DNA of 64,000 nucleotides from Pseudomonas sp. (GTDB taxonomy: Bacteria; Pseudomonadota; Gammaproteobacteria; Pseudomonadales; Pseudomonadaceae): NCBI RefSeq assembly GCF_030684895.1, contig NZ_JAUXXP010000001.1, forward strand, positions 81,850-145,849, read 5' to 3'. The position numbers and the translations under genes are program-made. Below are positions 54,313-64,000 of this stretch, in pieces. Each line of letters begins with the position of its first letter. Position 1 is the stretch's first letter. The notes beneath the pieces were generated by a model that saw only the letters and a list, made by a program, of their open reading frames with translations, made no database searches and had not been told where the DNA came from.

Positions 54313-55332
<1,020 letters not shown>

Positions 55333-55412
55333 TCAATGCAGACGATTGGATAACGGCACTTTTCTGCCCGTGCGGGCATCATCCAGGCATTCAATCGCGG
55401 AAGACTCTGAAA

Positions 55413-56390
55413 ATGGCCATGCGCATCCAATTCAACCGTCACGGCGGCCCGGACGTTCTCGAATACACCGACTACACCCCTGCCGCCCCAGGTCCGAATG
55501 AGGTACGGGTGCAGAACCAGGCAATTGGCCTGAATTTTATCGACACTTATTTCCGCAGCGGCCTGTATGCGCCGCCAGCGCTGCCGTCCAGCCTGGGCAC
55601 CGAGGGTGCAGGGATCGTCGAGGCGGTGGGCTCGGCAGTGAGCGGCTTTCAGGTGGGCGACCGCGTGGCCTATGCCACCGGGCCGCTGGGTGCCTACAGC
55701 GAACTGCATGTGCTGCCGGCCGAGAAGCTGGTGAAACTGCCGGACGCAATCAGCTTCGAGCAGGCCGCCGCAGTGATGCTCAAGGGGCTGACGGTGCAGT
55801 ACCTGCTGCGCCAGACCTATCCGCTGCAGGGCGGCGAAACCATTCTGTTTCATGCTGCCGCAGGCGGGGTTGGCTCCTTTGCCTGCCAGTGGGCCAGGGC
55901 GCTTGGGGTCAAGCTGATCGGCACCGTCAGCTCCGCCGAAAAAGCCGCACGGGCCATCGATCAGGGCGCTTGGGTGACCATCGACTACAGCCATGAAAAC
56001 GTCGCCCAGCGCGTGCTGGAACTGACCGCTGGCAAGAAGTGCCCGGTGGTCTACGACGGCGTCGGCAAGGACACCTGGGAAACCTCGCTGGACTGCGTGG
56101 CACCGCGCGGCCTGCTGGTCAGCTTCGGTAATGCGTCGGGCGCAGTCAGCGGGGTCAACCTGGGCATCCTCGCGCAAAAAGGTTCGCTGTTTGTCACCCG
56201 CCCAACCCTGGCCGGCTACGCCGATACACCTTCCCGGCTACAAAGCATGGCTGATGAACTGTTCGCCATGATCGCCAGCGGCCAACTGCAGGTGGAGATC
56301 AGCAACCGCTATGCGCTCAAGGATGCGGCGCTGGCGCAAAGCGCCCTGAGCGCACGGCAGACCACGGGCTCGAGCATTCTATTGCCTTGA
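55413..56390 (+). CDS. NADPH:quinone oxidoreductase (zinc-independent MDR family)
   Basis: A 325-residue medium-chain oxidoreductase of the quinone oxidoreductase/zeta-crystallin type. It has IGLNFIDTYFRSGLY, LGTEGAGIVEAVG and HAAAGGVGSFACQWA (NADPH). It lacks the zinc-binding Cys set. The protein reduces quinones or related carbonyls by one or two electrons. The start at 55413 is family-like; an ATG 90 bp upstream adds unconserved residues. A CCCGGAT repeat follows the stop. Confidence 0.9.
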   Translation: MAMRIQFNRHGGPDVLEYTDYTPAAPGPNEVRVQNQAIGLNFIDTYFRSGLYAPPALPSSLGTEGAGIVEAVGSAVSGFQVGDRVAYATGPLGAYSELHVLPAEKLVKLPDAISFEQAAAVMLKGLTVQYLLRQTYPLQGGETILFHAAAGGVGSFACQWARALGVKLIGTVSSAEKAARAIDQGAWVTIDYSHENVAQRVLELTAGKKCPVVYDGVGKDTWETSLDCVAPRGLLVSFGNASGAVSGVNLGILAQKGSLFVTRPTLAGYADTPSRLQSMADELFAMIASGQLQVEISNRYALKDAALAQSALSARQTTGSSILLP

Positions 56391-56396
56391 AACCAG

Positions 56397-56456
56397 GTAG
56401 CCCGGATGTAATCCGGGGGGCGATGTCGGGCCATCCCCGGATTGCATCCGGGCTAC
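56397..56456. repeat. Palindromic extragenic repeat, CCCGGAT family
   Basis: GTAGCCCGGATG and CATCCGGGCTAC (with CATCC mirrored) form perfect ends, with inner AATCCGGG/CCCGGATT. It lies between the stops of the quinone oxidoreductase and tsaC genes, which converge. Confidence 0.85.
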
Positions 56457-56471
56457 GAGATGAAGCGCAAC

Positions 56472-57029
56472 CTACGACGCCCTGACCACATCGCCGCTGA
56501 TCAGATCACGGATCAGGCTGGGGTTCTTGCGTCCGCCCAAGGCACCGCCAAGCACAGCATCCAGCTGGCCAGGGAAGTACTGCTCGACACGCAGACGCGA
56601 ACGCGCAGACGGGCGGCCTGCCGGATTGGCCGAAGTCGACACCAACGGGCCGGTCAGCCGGCACAGCGCCCGCACCTGCGGATGATCGCTGACGCGCAGG
56701 GCAACGCTGTCGTGCTGGCCGCTGATCCATTCGGGCAAGCGGTTCTGATGCGGCACCAGCCAGGTGTTGGGCCCCGGCCAGCTGCCGGCCAAGCGTGCCA
56801 GCCAGATTTCCGGCAGATCTTCGAGAAGAAAGTCGAACTGTTCGATATCGGCGGCCACCAGAATCAGTCCCTTGTGCACGGGCCGATCCTTTAGCGCCAG
56901 CAAGCGCTCCACCGCTTCGTCATTCCAGGGATCACAGCCCAGCCCCCATACCGCCTCGGTCGGATAGGCAATCACCCCACCATTGCGCACCACCCGTGCG
57001 GCTTGCTGTATCTGCCAGTTGCTGACCAT
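56472..57029 (-). CDS. tsaC: Threonylcarbamoyl-AMP synthase (TsaC/RimN)
   Basis: A 185-residue YrdC-domain enzyme that makes threonylcarbamoyl-AMP for the tRNA t6A37 modification. Motifs are [16 protein letters not shown], the Lys in [13 protein letters not shown] and [11 protein letters not shown]. Length and start fit E. coli RimN (190 residues). It follows dprA on the same strand with a 54-bp gap, the usual Pseudomonas order. Confidence 0.95.
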   Translation of the reverse strand: MVSNWQIQQAARVVRNGGVIAYPTEAVWGLGCDPWNDEAVERLLALKDRPVHKGLILVAADIEQFDFLLEDLPEIWLARLAGSWPGPNTWLVPHQNRLPEWISGQHDSVALRVSDHPQVRALCRLTGPLVSTSANPAGRPSARSRLRVEQYFPGQLDAVLGGALGGRKNPSLIRDLISGDVVRAS

Positions 57030-57083
57030 TCACTGCTCTCCGCTAAACACTTGACGGGCAGTGTATCCAAGCCAAGACCCTGT

Positions 57084-58187
57084 TCAAGGTGCGCGGCCCA
57101 CCCAGCGGCCATTTTCACAGGCAACGCGGCCGTCCAGTTCCAGCTCGGTCAACGCCGCCAGCACCTCGGCCAACGGTAAGCCACTGGCGACCACCAGCGC
57201 CTCGCTGCTATGCGGCGCGGCATGCAACAGCGCCAACAGTGGATGACTGGGAAGCTCCGGCTTGTGCGCAGCACTGGCGGGTGGCTGCGCCTGCCAGCCG
57301 TGCAAGGCCTGGAGAATATCTTCGATACTTTCCACCAGCGTGGCGCCTTCGCGAATCAACTGATGGCAGCCCCGCGCGCCGGGATGATGGATCGAACCGG
57401 GAATCGCATAGACCTCGCGGCCCTGTTCGGCGGCCAGACGCGCGGTGATCAGCGAGCCACTGGAGGGGCTGGCTTCCACCACCAGCACGCCAACGGATAG
57501 ACCACTGATGATGCGATTGCGCCGGGGGAAATTGCTCGCCTGGGGCGGACAATCCAGCGGCAACTCCGACACCAGTGCACCACCACGGGCAACGATATCT
57601 GCGGCGAGTTTCTTGTGCCGCGCCGGATACAAACACTGCAAGCCCGTACCAAGCACCGCCACCGTCTTGCCGCCGGAATCCAGTGCGCCCTGATGGGCCG
57701 CGCCATCAATGCCCAGGGCCAAACCGCTGGTAATCACAAAGCCGCCACCGGCCAGGCTGCGGGCAAAACTCTGCGCCGTATCCAGCCCTGGCCGCGATGC
57801 ACGCCGACTGCCGACCATGGCCAGTTGCGGCTGCTCCAGCAGCGCGGGGTCACCCTCAATAAACAGCAGCGGCGGCGCATCCGCCAACTCGGCCAGCAAC
57901 CCCGGATAAATCACGTCATCCCACATCAGCAAATGATGTGTATCAGCGTCCAGCCAAGCCAGGCTTTGCGCGGCGCGTTCACGTACCTCGACGCTGCGCC
58001 GCGCGTCACTGCACGCCTGCGGCAAACCCAGAGAACGCCAGGCGCTGGCCGGTGCGCTGAGCGCGGCAGAAGCACTGTCGAAGGCACTGAGGAGTTTGCG
58101 AAAGCGGCGAGGGCCCAACTCCGGCAAGCAGTGCAGGCGCAGACGGGCTTCAAGCTCAGCTGGGGAAATAGCAGAAGGTTGCGACAT
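57084..58187 (-). CDS. dprA: DNA-processing protein DprA
   Basis: A 367-residue protein that loads RecA on incoming single-stranded DNA in natural transformation. It shows an N-terminal SAM-like region, a central Rossmann fold (AMVGSRRASRPGLDTA, VLGTGLQCLYPARHK, RRNRIISGLSVGVLVVEA, GSLITARLA) and a C-terminal winged-helix DML1-like domain (about 305-367). The start at 58187 (MSQPSAIS) fits the family. A terminator separates it from the upstream LysM gene. Confidence 0.93.
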   Translation of the reverse strand: MSQPSAISPAELEARLRLHCLPELGPRRFRKLLSAFDSASAALSAPASAWRSLGLPQACSDARRSVEVRERAAQSLAWLDADTHHLLMWDDVIYPGLLAELADAPPLLFIEGDPALLEQPQLAMVGSRRASRPGLDTAQSFARSLAGGGFVITSGLALGIDGAAHQGALDSGGKTVAVLGTGLQCLYPARHKKLAADIVARGGALVSELPLDCPPQASNFPRRNRIISGLSVGVLVVEASPSSGSLITARLAAEQGREVYAIPGSIHHPGARGCHQLIREGATLVESIEDILQALHGWQAQPPASAAHKPELPSHPLLALLHAAPHSSEALVVASGLPLAEVLAALTELELDGRVACENGRWVGRAP

Positions 58188-58252
58188 GCGGATCATCCTT
58201 GATCGGTCGCGCCGCACAGCGGCAGGGTGGCGGCCAGGGATGGCACGCCATA

Positions 58253-58277
58253 AAAAGCCCCGCATTTGCGGGGCTTT
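58253..58277 (-). terminator. Rho-independent terminator between the LysM gene and dprA
   Basis: Stem GCCCCGC/GCGGGGC with a 4-nt loop and A/T tracts on both sides. It lies 7 bp past the LysM gene stop on the minus strand and ends that transcript. Confidence 0.85.
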
Positions 58278-58283
58278 TCGGTG

Positions 58284-59309
58284 TTACGGATTACGCACTT
58301 TGTCCATCAGTTCAAGCGAGCGAGAAGCCCCAAGCACCAGGCCATAGCTAAGTTTGTCGTAGGTGCGGAACACCATCAACAAACCGGAACGCTCGTCCGG
58401 AATCTTCACCGATTCGCCCGTTACGCGGTCGCGCACGGTTTCACCGGTCTTGTAGATCGCCAACACGTTGCCTTCGCTCAGGCCATCACGGGCGCCCTTG
58501 TTGATGGTGACCACATCGAACTGACCAACCTGAGTCACGCCGCGCGGCACATCAAGGATCACACCGTTGATCTCGCCAGCTGGTTCACTCGGCATAAAGG
58601 TCGAGTTGATCGCACGCTCTTCGGTAGGGAACAAACGGTCACCGAGACGTACTTCCTGAGTCGAGCGACTCAGCAGCATAGTGCCGACATCGCCTTCCTC
58701 GGCAACGATCTCACCCGAGCCGATATCATCGGCGTTGATCCCAAGGAATTCCTGGGTGTCCGGGTCCGTGTAGGTTTTACCCTGACGGAAGATGCCGTAA
58801 GCCGGCGCCGCTTCATCAAAGACCCCACGGGCATACACACGATCACCAGCGCCACTGACAACGCGCTCGGCGTTGCCGGCAACGATATACGGCGCACCCA
58901 GGAACTGTTCAGGGGTATCGACTATGCGGTTGCTCAGCAGAAAGCTGTTGATTGCCTCCAATGGAATCGCCGGGATAGCTTCAGCCATCGGCGTGCTACG
59001 CACCTGTGGCGACAGCTTGATGGTGCCGCGCGACTCGCCGCGGTTGAGCATCAGGCGTGGCTGACCATCGATATACACCAGGCTGAGTTGGTCACCCGGA
59101 TAGATCAGATGGGGGTTTTCCACCTGTGGGTTGGCGTGCCAGATTTCTGGCCACTTCCACGGCTGGCTGAGAAATTTGCCGGAGATATCCCAGAGGGTAT
59201 CGCCCTTGACCACGGTATAACGGTCTGGGTGACCGTCCTTGAGTTGCACTTCGGCCTGGGCCAAGCCACTTGCCGCAAGCAGCAGCAGGGCGAGTAGTGA
59301 TTTCCTCAT
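58284..59309 (-). CDS. LysM-domain exported protein
   Basis: A 341-residue protein with signal peptide (LLALLLLAASGLAQA). An N-terminal LysM domain (about 30-80; YTVVKGDTLWDISGKFL, NPHLIYPGDQL) binds peptidoglycan. The remainder is a conserved extension (SRSTQEVRLGDRLFP, DVPRGVTQVGQFDVV). It lies divergent to def in Pseudomonas and is annotated as a LysM protein; its exact role at the cell wall is unknown. The start MRKSLLAL at 59309 is favoured by the signal peptide; a frame to 59339 also exists. Confidence 0.88.
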   Translation of the reverse strand: MRKSLLALLLLAASGLAQAEVQLKDGHPDRYTVVKGDTLWDISGKFLSQPWKWPEIWHANPQVENPHLIYPGDQLSLVYIDGQPRLMLNRGESRGTIKLSPQVRSTPMAEAIPAIPLEAINSFLLSNRIVDTPEQFLGAPYIVAGNAERVVSGAGDRVYARGVFDEAAPAYGIFRQGKTYTDPDTQEFLGINADDIGSGEIVAEEGDVGTMLLSRSTQEVRLGDRLFPTEERAINSTFMPSEPAGEINGVILDVPRGVTQVGQFDVVTINKGARDGLSEGNVLAIYKTGETVRDRVTGESVKIPDERSGLLMVFRTYDKLSYGLVLGASRSLELMDKVRNP

Positions 59310-59461
59310 GCGGTGAATCCCTTTATTATGTGTCTTCACGTGGAGCGCCCTAGCGCCGCGACAAAACCCAGTCGTGCTGCGGCGTGAAGCCGTTTTTCAA
59401 TGCTGCTCATCATCTTAGCAGCGGATTTTGACTTTATTCCACAAGTGCATCACAAACGCAT

Positions 59462-59968
59462 ATGGCGATCCTGAATATCCTCGAATTTCCCGATCCGCGC
59501 CTGCGCACCATCGCCAAGCCGGTGGACGTAGTCGATGACGCCTTGCGTCAGCTGATCGATGACATGTTTGAAACCATGTACGACGCACCCGGCATCGGCT
59601 TGGCGGCGACGCAGGTCAACGTGCACAAGCGTCTGGTGGTGATGGATCTGTCCGAAGACAAGTCCGAACCACGGGTGTTTATCAACCCCGAGTTCGAGCC
59701 GCTGACTGATGAAATGGATCAGTACCAGGAAGGCTGCCTGTCGGTGCCGGGCTTCTACGAAAACGTCGACCGCCCGCAGAAGGTCAAGATCAAGGCGCTG
59801 GACCGCGATGGCCAGCCCTACGAGCTGATCGCCGAAGGCCTACTGGCCGTGTGCATCCAGCACGAGTGCGACCACCTCAACGGCAAGCTGTTTGTTGATT
59901 ACCTGTCTAATCTCAAACGCGACCGGATCAAGAAGAAGCTGGAAAAGCAACATCGCCAGCAGGCTTGA
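59462..59968 (+). CDS. def: Peptide deformylase
   Basis: A 168-residue Fe2+ metallo-enzyme removing the formyl group from new proteins. All three motifs are intact: GIGLAATQ (44-51), EGCLSVP (90-96, metal ligand C92) and HECDH (134-138). It is followed by fmt in the conserved def-fmt-rsmB-trkA order, and is divergent from the LysM gene. Confidence 0.97.
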   Translation: MAILNILEFPDPRLRTIAKPVDVVDDALRQLIDDMFETMYDAPGIGLAATQVNVHKRLVVMDLSEDKSEPRVFINPEFEPLTDEMDQYQEGCLSVPGFYENVDRPQKVKIKALDRDGQPYELIAEGLLAVCIQHECDHLNGKLFVDYLSNLKRDRIKKKLEKQHRQQA

Positions 59969-60021
59969 GCCACACCTTTCAAAGGCTTGCTGCGGCAAGC
60001 CTTTTTCTTTAGCGAGCCCCC

Positions 60022-60966
60022 ATGACTGAAGCACTGCGTATTGTCTTTGCCGGCACACCGGAATTTGCCGCCGAACACCTCAAGGCCTTGCTCGACACGC
60101 CACACCAGATCATTGCCGTGTACAGCCAACCGGATCGTCCAGCCGGCCGTGGCCAGAAACTCACCCCCAGCCCGGTCAAGCAGCTCGCCCTGCAGCACGA
60201 TATTCCGGTGTACCAGCCGCAGACCCTGCGCGACCCCGTCGCCCAGGCCGAACTGGCGGCGCTCAAACCCGACCTGATGGTGGTGGTGGCTTACGGCCTA
60301 ATCCTGCCGCAAGTGGTGCTCGATATCCCGCGCCTGGGTTGCATCAACAGTCACGCCTCGCTGCTGCCACGCTGGCGCGGCGCCGCACCGATCCAGCGTG
60401 CGGTCGAAGCCGGTGATGCTGAGTCCGGCGTTACCGTGATGCAGATGGAGGCTGGCCTGGATACCGGGCCGATGTTGCTCAAGGTCAGCACGCCGATTGC
60501 AGCCGAAGACACCGGTGGCAGCCTGCACGACCGCCTGGCCACACTCGGCCCACAGGCCGTGATCGCCGCTATCAGCGGCCTGGCCGCCGGCAACCTAGTT
60601 GGCGAAGTGCAGGACGACAGTCTGGCCACCTACGCGCACAAACTGAACAAGGATGAAGCGCGCCTGGACTGGAGCCGCCCGGCCATTGAGCTGGAGCGTC
60701 TGGTGCGGGCCTTTCACCCCTGGCCAATCTGCCATAGCACGCTAGGCGGCGAGGCATTGAAAATACACGCTGCAGAGCTGGGCGATGGCAGTGGCGCCCC
60801 AGGCACTATTCTCGCCGCCGATAAATCCGGTCTGACTGTGGCCTGCGGCGAAGGCGCGCTGCGCTTGAATCGTCTGCAGCTGCCCGGCGGCAAGGCGCTG
60901 AACTTCAGTGACCTGTACAACAGCCGCCGCGAGCAGTTCGCCACTGGCCTGGTGCTCGGGCAATGA
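60022..60966 (+). CDS. fmt: Methionyl-tRNA formyltransferase
   Basis: A 314-residue enzyme formylating initiator Met-tRNA with 10-formyl-THF. The catalytic core has [12 protein letters not shown], the [19 protein letters not shown] block and LDTGPML; a C-terminal OB-like domain follows. Its stop overlaps the rsmB start (ATGA, 4 bp). It acts before def in translation start. Confidence 0.97.
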   Translation: MTEALRIVFAGTPEFAAEHLKALLDTPHQIIAVYSQPDRPAGRGQKLTPSPVKQLALQHDIPVYQPQTLRDPVAQAELAALKPDLMVVVAYGLILPQVVLDIPRLGCINSHASLLPRWRGAAPIQRAVEAGDAESGVTVMQMEAGLDTGPMLLKVSTPIAAEDTGGSLHDRLATLGPQAVIAAISGLAAGNLVGEVQDDSLATYAHKLNKDEARLDWSRPAIELERLVRAFHPWPICHSTLGGEALKIHAAELGDGSGAPGTILAADKSGLTVACGEGALRLNRLQLPGGKALNFSDLYNSRREQFATGLVLGQ

Positions 60967-62276
60967 ACCCGCGCCTGGCCGCCGCCCGCTCCCTGGCCGT
61001 GGTGCTCAATGGCAAAGCCTCGCTGGGCAGTAGCCTGCCGCCGCTACTGGATAAGGTCGAGCAGCGCGACCGTGGCCTGGCCCAGGACCTGGCCTTTGGC
61101 ACCGCGCGCTGGCAGCCCCGCCTGGCATTGATCGCCGAAAAGCTGCTGCAGAAACCCTTTAAAGCCGCCGACCGTGATGTCGAGGCGCTGCTGCTGATCG
61201 GCCTCTATCAGCTGTTCTACACACGCATTCCAGCGCACGCCGCCATCGGCGAGACGGTGGCCTGCGTCGACAAATTGAAGAAACCCTCGCTCAAGGGCCT
61301 GCTGAATGCCGTGCTGCGCAATGCCCAACGCGAGCATGAGTCGCTGCTGGCCGAACTGGATCGCGATCCGGTGCTACATACCGCTCACCCGCGCTGGCTG
61401 CAAAAAGCCCTGAAAGCCCAGTGGCCGGACCAATGGGAGGCCATCTGCGCGGCCAACAACGCCCACCCGCCGCTGATTCTGCGGGTCAATCGCCGCCTCG
61501 GCAGCCGTGATGACTACCTGGCCGAACTGCGCCGCGTAGGCTTTGAAGCGGAGCCCTGCAGCTTTAGCCGTGACGGCATCCGGCTGCTGCAAGCCTGTGA
61601 TGTCACCACCCTGCCGGGTTTTGCCGAAGGCCGCGTCAGCGTGCAGGACGAAGCGGCGCAACTGGCTGCCGAACTGCTCGACCTGGCGCCCGGCCAACGC
61701 GTGCTAGACGCCTGCGCCGCGCCCGGTGGCAAGACCTGTCACCTGCTGGAAGCCGAGCCCGCACTGGCCGGCGTAGTGGCCGTGGATCTGGAAGAAAAGC
61801 GCCTGGTGCGCGTACGCGAGAACCTCAAGCGCCTGGGCCTGGAGGCCGAGCTGATCGCCGCCGATGGCCGTGACCTGGCGGCATGGTGGGACGGCAAGCC
61901 GTTCCAGCGCATCCTGCTCGACGCGCCCTGCTCAGCCACCGGGGTGATCCGCCGGCACCCGGATATCAAACTGACCCGCCACGCCGATGACATCCCCGCC
62001 CTGGCTAAGCTGCAGGGCGAACTGCTGGACAGCCTGTGGCAGACCCTGGAGGTCGGCGGCATCCTGCTTTACGCCACCTGTTCGGTGATGCCGGCGGAGA
62101 ACAGCGAGAATATTGCTGCCTTCCTGACGCGCACTCCGGGTGCTCGCGAGCTGGATATCGCCGGGGCGTTTGGTATCAAGCCGGCCCACGGTCGCCAGCT
62201 ATTCCCGCAAGTAGACGGCCACGACGGCTTCTACTATGCCAAGCTGATGAAAATCGCTGCCGCCCCGCGCGGCTGA
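60963..62276 (+). CDS. rsmB: 16S rRNA m5C967 methyltransferase
   Basis: A 437-residue enzyme with an N-terminal NusB-like RNA-binding domain (about 5-140) and a C-terminal Rossmann methyltransferase. SAM motif [16 protein letters not shown], catalytic Cys in [16 protein letters not shown] and the second Cys in [13 protein letters not shown] are all present. It is coupled to fmt by a 4-bp overlap. Confidence 0.96.
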   Translation: MNPRLAAARSLAVVLNGKASLGSSLPPLLDKVEQRDRGLAQDLAFGTARWQPRLALIAEKLLQKPFKAADRDVEALLLIGLYQLFYTRIPAHAAIGETVACVDKLKKPSLKGLLNAVLRNAQREHESLLAELDRDPVLHTAHPRWLQKALKAQWPDQWEAICAANNAHPPLILRVNRRLGSRDDYLAELRRVGFEAEPCSFSRDGIRLLQACDVTTLPGFAEGRVSVQDEAAQLAAELLDLAPGQRVLDACAAPGGKTCHLLEAEPALAGVVAVDLEEKRLVRVRENLKRLGLEAELIAADGRDLAAWWDGKPFQRILLDAPCSATGVIRRHPDIKLTRHADDIPALAKLQGELLDSLWQTLEVGGILLYATCSVMPAENSENIAAFLTRTPGARELDIAGAFGIKPAHGRQLFPQVDGHDGFYYAKLMKIAAAPRG

Positions 62277-62288
62277 GGAACAGACTGC

Positions 62289-63662
62289 ATGAAGATCATC
62301 ATTCTCGGTGCAGGCCAGGTTGGCGGCACCCTGGCGGAACACCTGGCCAGCGAAGCCAACGACATCACCGTGGTCGACACCGACGGCGAACGCCTGCGTG
62401 ACCTCGGTGACCGCCTGGATATCCGCACCGTACAGGGCCGCGGCTCGTTCCCCACGGTGCTGCGTCAGGCCGGCGCAGACGATGCCGATATGCTGGTGGC
62501 GGTGACCAACAGCGATGAAATCAACATGATCGCCTGCCAGGTGGCCTACAGCCTGTTCCACACCCCGACCAAGATTGCCCGGGTGCGTGAAGCGGCTTAC
62601 CTGACTCGCAGCGGCCTGTTCAGCAACGAATCGATCCCGGTCGACGTACTGATCAGCCCCGAGCAGGTGGTGACCAACTACATCAAGCGCCTGATCGAAT
62701 ACCCCGGTGCCCTGCAGGTAATCGACTTCGCCGAAGGCAAGGCCCAGCTGGTGGCGGTCAAGGCTTACTACGGCGGCCCACTGGTCGGCCAGCAGTTGCG
62801 TCAGTTGCGCGAGCACATGCCGAATGTCGACACCCGGGTGGCGGCGATCTTCCGCCGTAATCGGGCGATCATGCCGCAAGGCGACACGGTGATCGAAGCC
62901 GATGACGAAGTGTTCTTTATCGCCGCCAAGGCGCATATCCGCGCGGTGATGAGCGAAATGCGCCGCATGGAAGATAGCTACAAGAAGGTAGTGATCGCCG
63001 GCGGCGGGCATATCGGCGAGCGCCTGGCCGAAGCTATCGAGAGCCGCTACCAGGTAAAGATCATCGAGATGAACCCGGCGCGCTGCCGCTACCTCTCGGA
63101 AACCCTCGACAGCACCATCGTGCTGCAGGGCAGCGCCTCGGACCGCGACCTGCTGGTGGAAGAGAACATCAGCGACGCCGATATCTTCCTGGCCCTGACC
63201 AACGACGACGAGGCCAACATCATGTCGTCCTTGCTGGCCAAGCGCCTCGGCGCTCGCAAGGTGATGACCATCATCAACAACCCGGCCTACGTTGACCTGG
63301 TGCAGGGCGGCGAAATCGACATCGCCATCAGCCCGCAGATGGCCACCATCGGCACCCTGCTGACCCACGTGCGCCGTGGCGATATCGAAAGCGTGCACAG
63401 CCTGCGCCGCGGTGCCGCCGAGGCCATCGAAGCGATTGCCCATGGTGACGCCAAATCGAGCAAGGTGGTCGGCCGCGCTATCGCCGATATTGACCTGCCG
63501 CCGGGCACTACCATCGGCGCGATCATCCGCAACGAAGAGGTGTTGATCGCCCATGACAACACGGTGATCGAGACAGGCGACCATGTGATCCTGTTCCTGG
63601 TCGACAAGAAATACATCCGCGATGCCGAGCGGTTGTTCCAGGTCGGTTTGACGTTTTTCTAG
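62289..63662 (+). CDS. trkA: Trk potassium uptake system peripheral protein TrkA
   Basis: A 457-residue NAD(H)-binding regulator of the TrkH/TrkG K+ channel on the cytoplasmic membrane face. It holds two RCK repeats, each with a Rossmann N-part ([32 protein letters not shown]) and a TrkA_C part. No trkH/trkG gene is adjacent, as is usual in pseudomonads. GAGGAA precedes the ATG. Confidence 0.96.
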   Translation: MKIIILGAGQVGGTLAEHLASEANDITVVDTDGERLRDLGDRLDIRTVQGRGSFPTVLRQAGADDADMLVAVTNSDEINMIACQVAYSLFHTPTKIARVREAAYLTRSGLFSNESIPVDVLISPEQVVTNYIKRLIEYPGALQVIDFAEGKAQLVAVKAYYGGPLVGQQLRQLREHMPNVDTRVAAIFRRNRAIMPQGDTVIEADDEVFFIAAKAHIRAVMSEMRRMEDSYKKVVIAGGGHIGERLAEAIESRYQVKIIEMNPARCRYLSETLDSTIVLQGSASDRDLLVEENISDADIFLALTNDDEANIMSSLLAKRLGARKVMTIINNPAYVDLVQGGEIDIAISPQMATIGTLLTHVRRGDIESVHSLRRGAAEAIEAIAHGDAKSSKVVGRAIADIDLPPGTTIGAIIRNEEVLIAHDNTVIETGDHVILFLVDKKYIRDAERLFQVGLTFF

Positions 63663-63671
63663 GAATCACCG

Positions 63672-63989
63672 ATGAGCACTGAAGCCCTGGAAAAAATGCT
63701 GGCCAAGGGAATGGACAACGCCCTGCTGCGTTTTGGCCTGGGCAAGGGCTATCTGGATGCGGCTGAGTTCGCCAGGGCGGCGGAGCATTTGCAGCGCTGC
63801 GTTGAGTTTGATGCGCAGTATTCAGCTGCCTGGAAGCTGCTCGGCCAGGCGTTGAACAAACAGGGGCTCAGCGCCGAGGCGCGGGCGGCCTGGACGCAAG
63901 GCTTGCGGGCGGCAGAAGAGAAGGGTGACAAACAGGCGGGCAAGGAAATCAGCGTGTTTCTTAAGCGTCTGGACAAGCTCGCTCAGTAA
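63672..63989 (+). CDS. Small TPR-repeat protein
   Basis: A 105-residue soluble protein of two to three tetratricopeptide repeats (NALLRFGLGKGYLDAAEFARAAEHLQRCVEFD, SAAWKLLGQALNKQG) with a lysine-rich end. It is 9 bp after trkA, in its usual position in Pseudomonas. TPR proteins mediate protein contacts; the partner is unknown. Confidence 0.85.
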   Translation: MSTEALEKMLAKGMDNALLRFGLGKGYLDAAEFARAAEHLQRCVEFDAQYSAAWKLLGQALNKQGLSAEARAAWTQGLRAAEEKGDKQAGKEISVFLKRLDKLAQ

Positions 63990-64000
63990 TCTAAGTAAGC

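Noticed and set aside
62199..63584. A 461-residue antisense frame opposite trkA
   Set aside because: TrkA is unambiguous and the antisense frame has no domain signal.

Overview
The window is high-GC, densely coded chromosomal DNA of a Pseudomonas species (Gammaproteobacteria). The support is the gene set and order: the right end (trkA, rsmB, fmt, def, LysM protein, dprA, tsaC, quinone oxidoreductase, hemF, aroE) matches the block that, from my knowledge of P. aeruginosa PAO1, lies close to the replication origin. The remaining families (norR, gabDT, nirBD, nasA-flavoprotein fusion, modABC, OprD porin) are also typical of the genus. I cannot name the species.

Layout, left to right. 1-3.1 kb: a NorR-type nitric-oxide regulator preceded by three GT-N7-AC sites and a divergent sigma-54 promoter pointing off the left edge, then an HD-GYP c-di-GMP phosphodiesterase. 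3.1-7.9 kb: an accessory segment with an M66-type lipoprotein metalloprotease coupled to a small secreted GspC/PilP-like protein, a scrambled relic of a type I restriction-modification locus in three pieces, and tRNA-Arg(CCG). 8.2-13.5 kb: gabD-gabT, a receiver-HDOD protein and a LysR regulator. 13.6-16.6 kb: a methyltransferase and a run of small lipoproteins and secreted proteins, including a tandem DUF4189 duplication. 16.6-20.1 kb: a membrane GGDEF-EAL protein and a BLUF blue-light sensor with a CarH/LitR-like direct repeat at its promoter. 20.2-26.5 kb: a tight five-gene operon around an ArsS-type radical SAM protein. 26.6-41 kb: mixed metabolism and regulation (desaturase, AraC, SelD-partner-like flavoprotein, chemoreceptor, OYE/MerR pair, PuuB-like oxidase, Crp/Fnr, XRE).

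40.2-52.6 kb is a nitrate/molybdenum region. modABC, an OprD-family porin and a small gene carry two near-identical ModE-like operators, which suggests one molybdate regulon. nirBD and a nitrate reductase fused to a CysJ-like flavoprotein are transcribed divergently from a 545-bp region holding two opposed sigma-54 promoters and, on the nirB side, an attenuator-like leader. Molybdate import, the Mo-dependent nitrate reductase and the siroheme nitrite reductase together make a nitrate assimilation unit.

52.6-64 kb is the conserved housekeeping block: heme and shikimate synthesis, tRNA threonylcarbamoylation, DNA uptake (dprA), translation start (def, fmt), rRNA methylation (rsmB) and K+ uptake (trkA). 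Palindromic extragenic repeats with GTAGCCCGGAT ends recur at gene ends from 36 kb onward.
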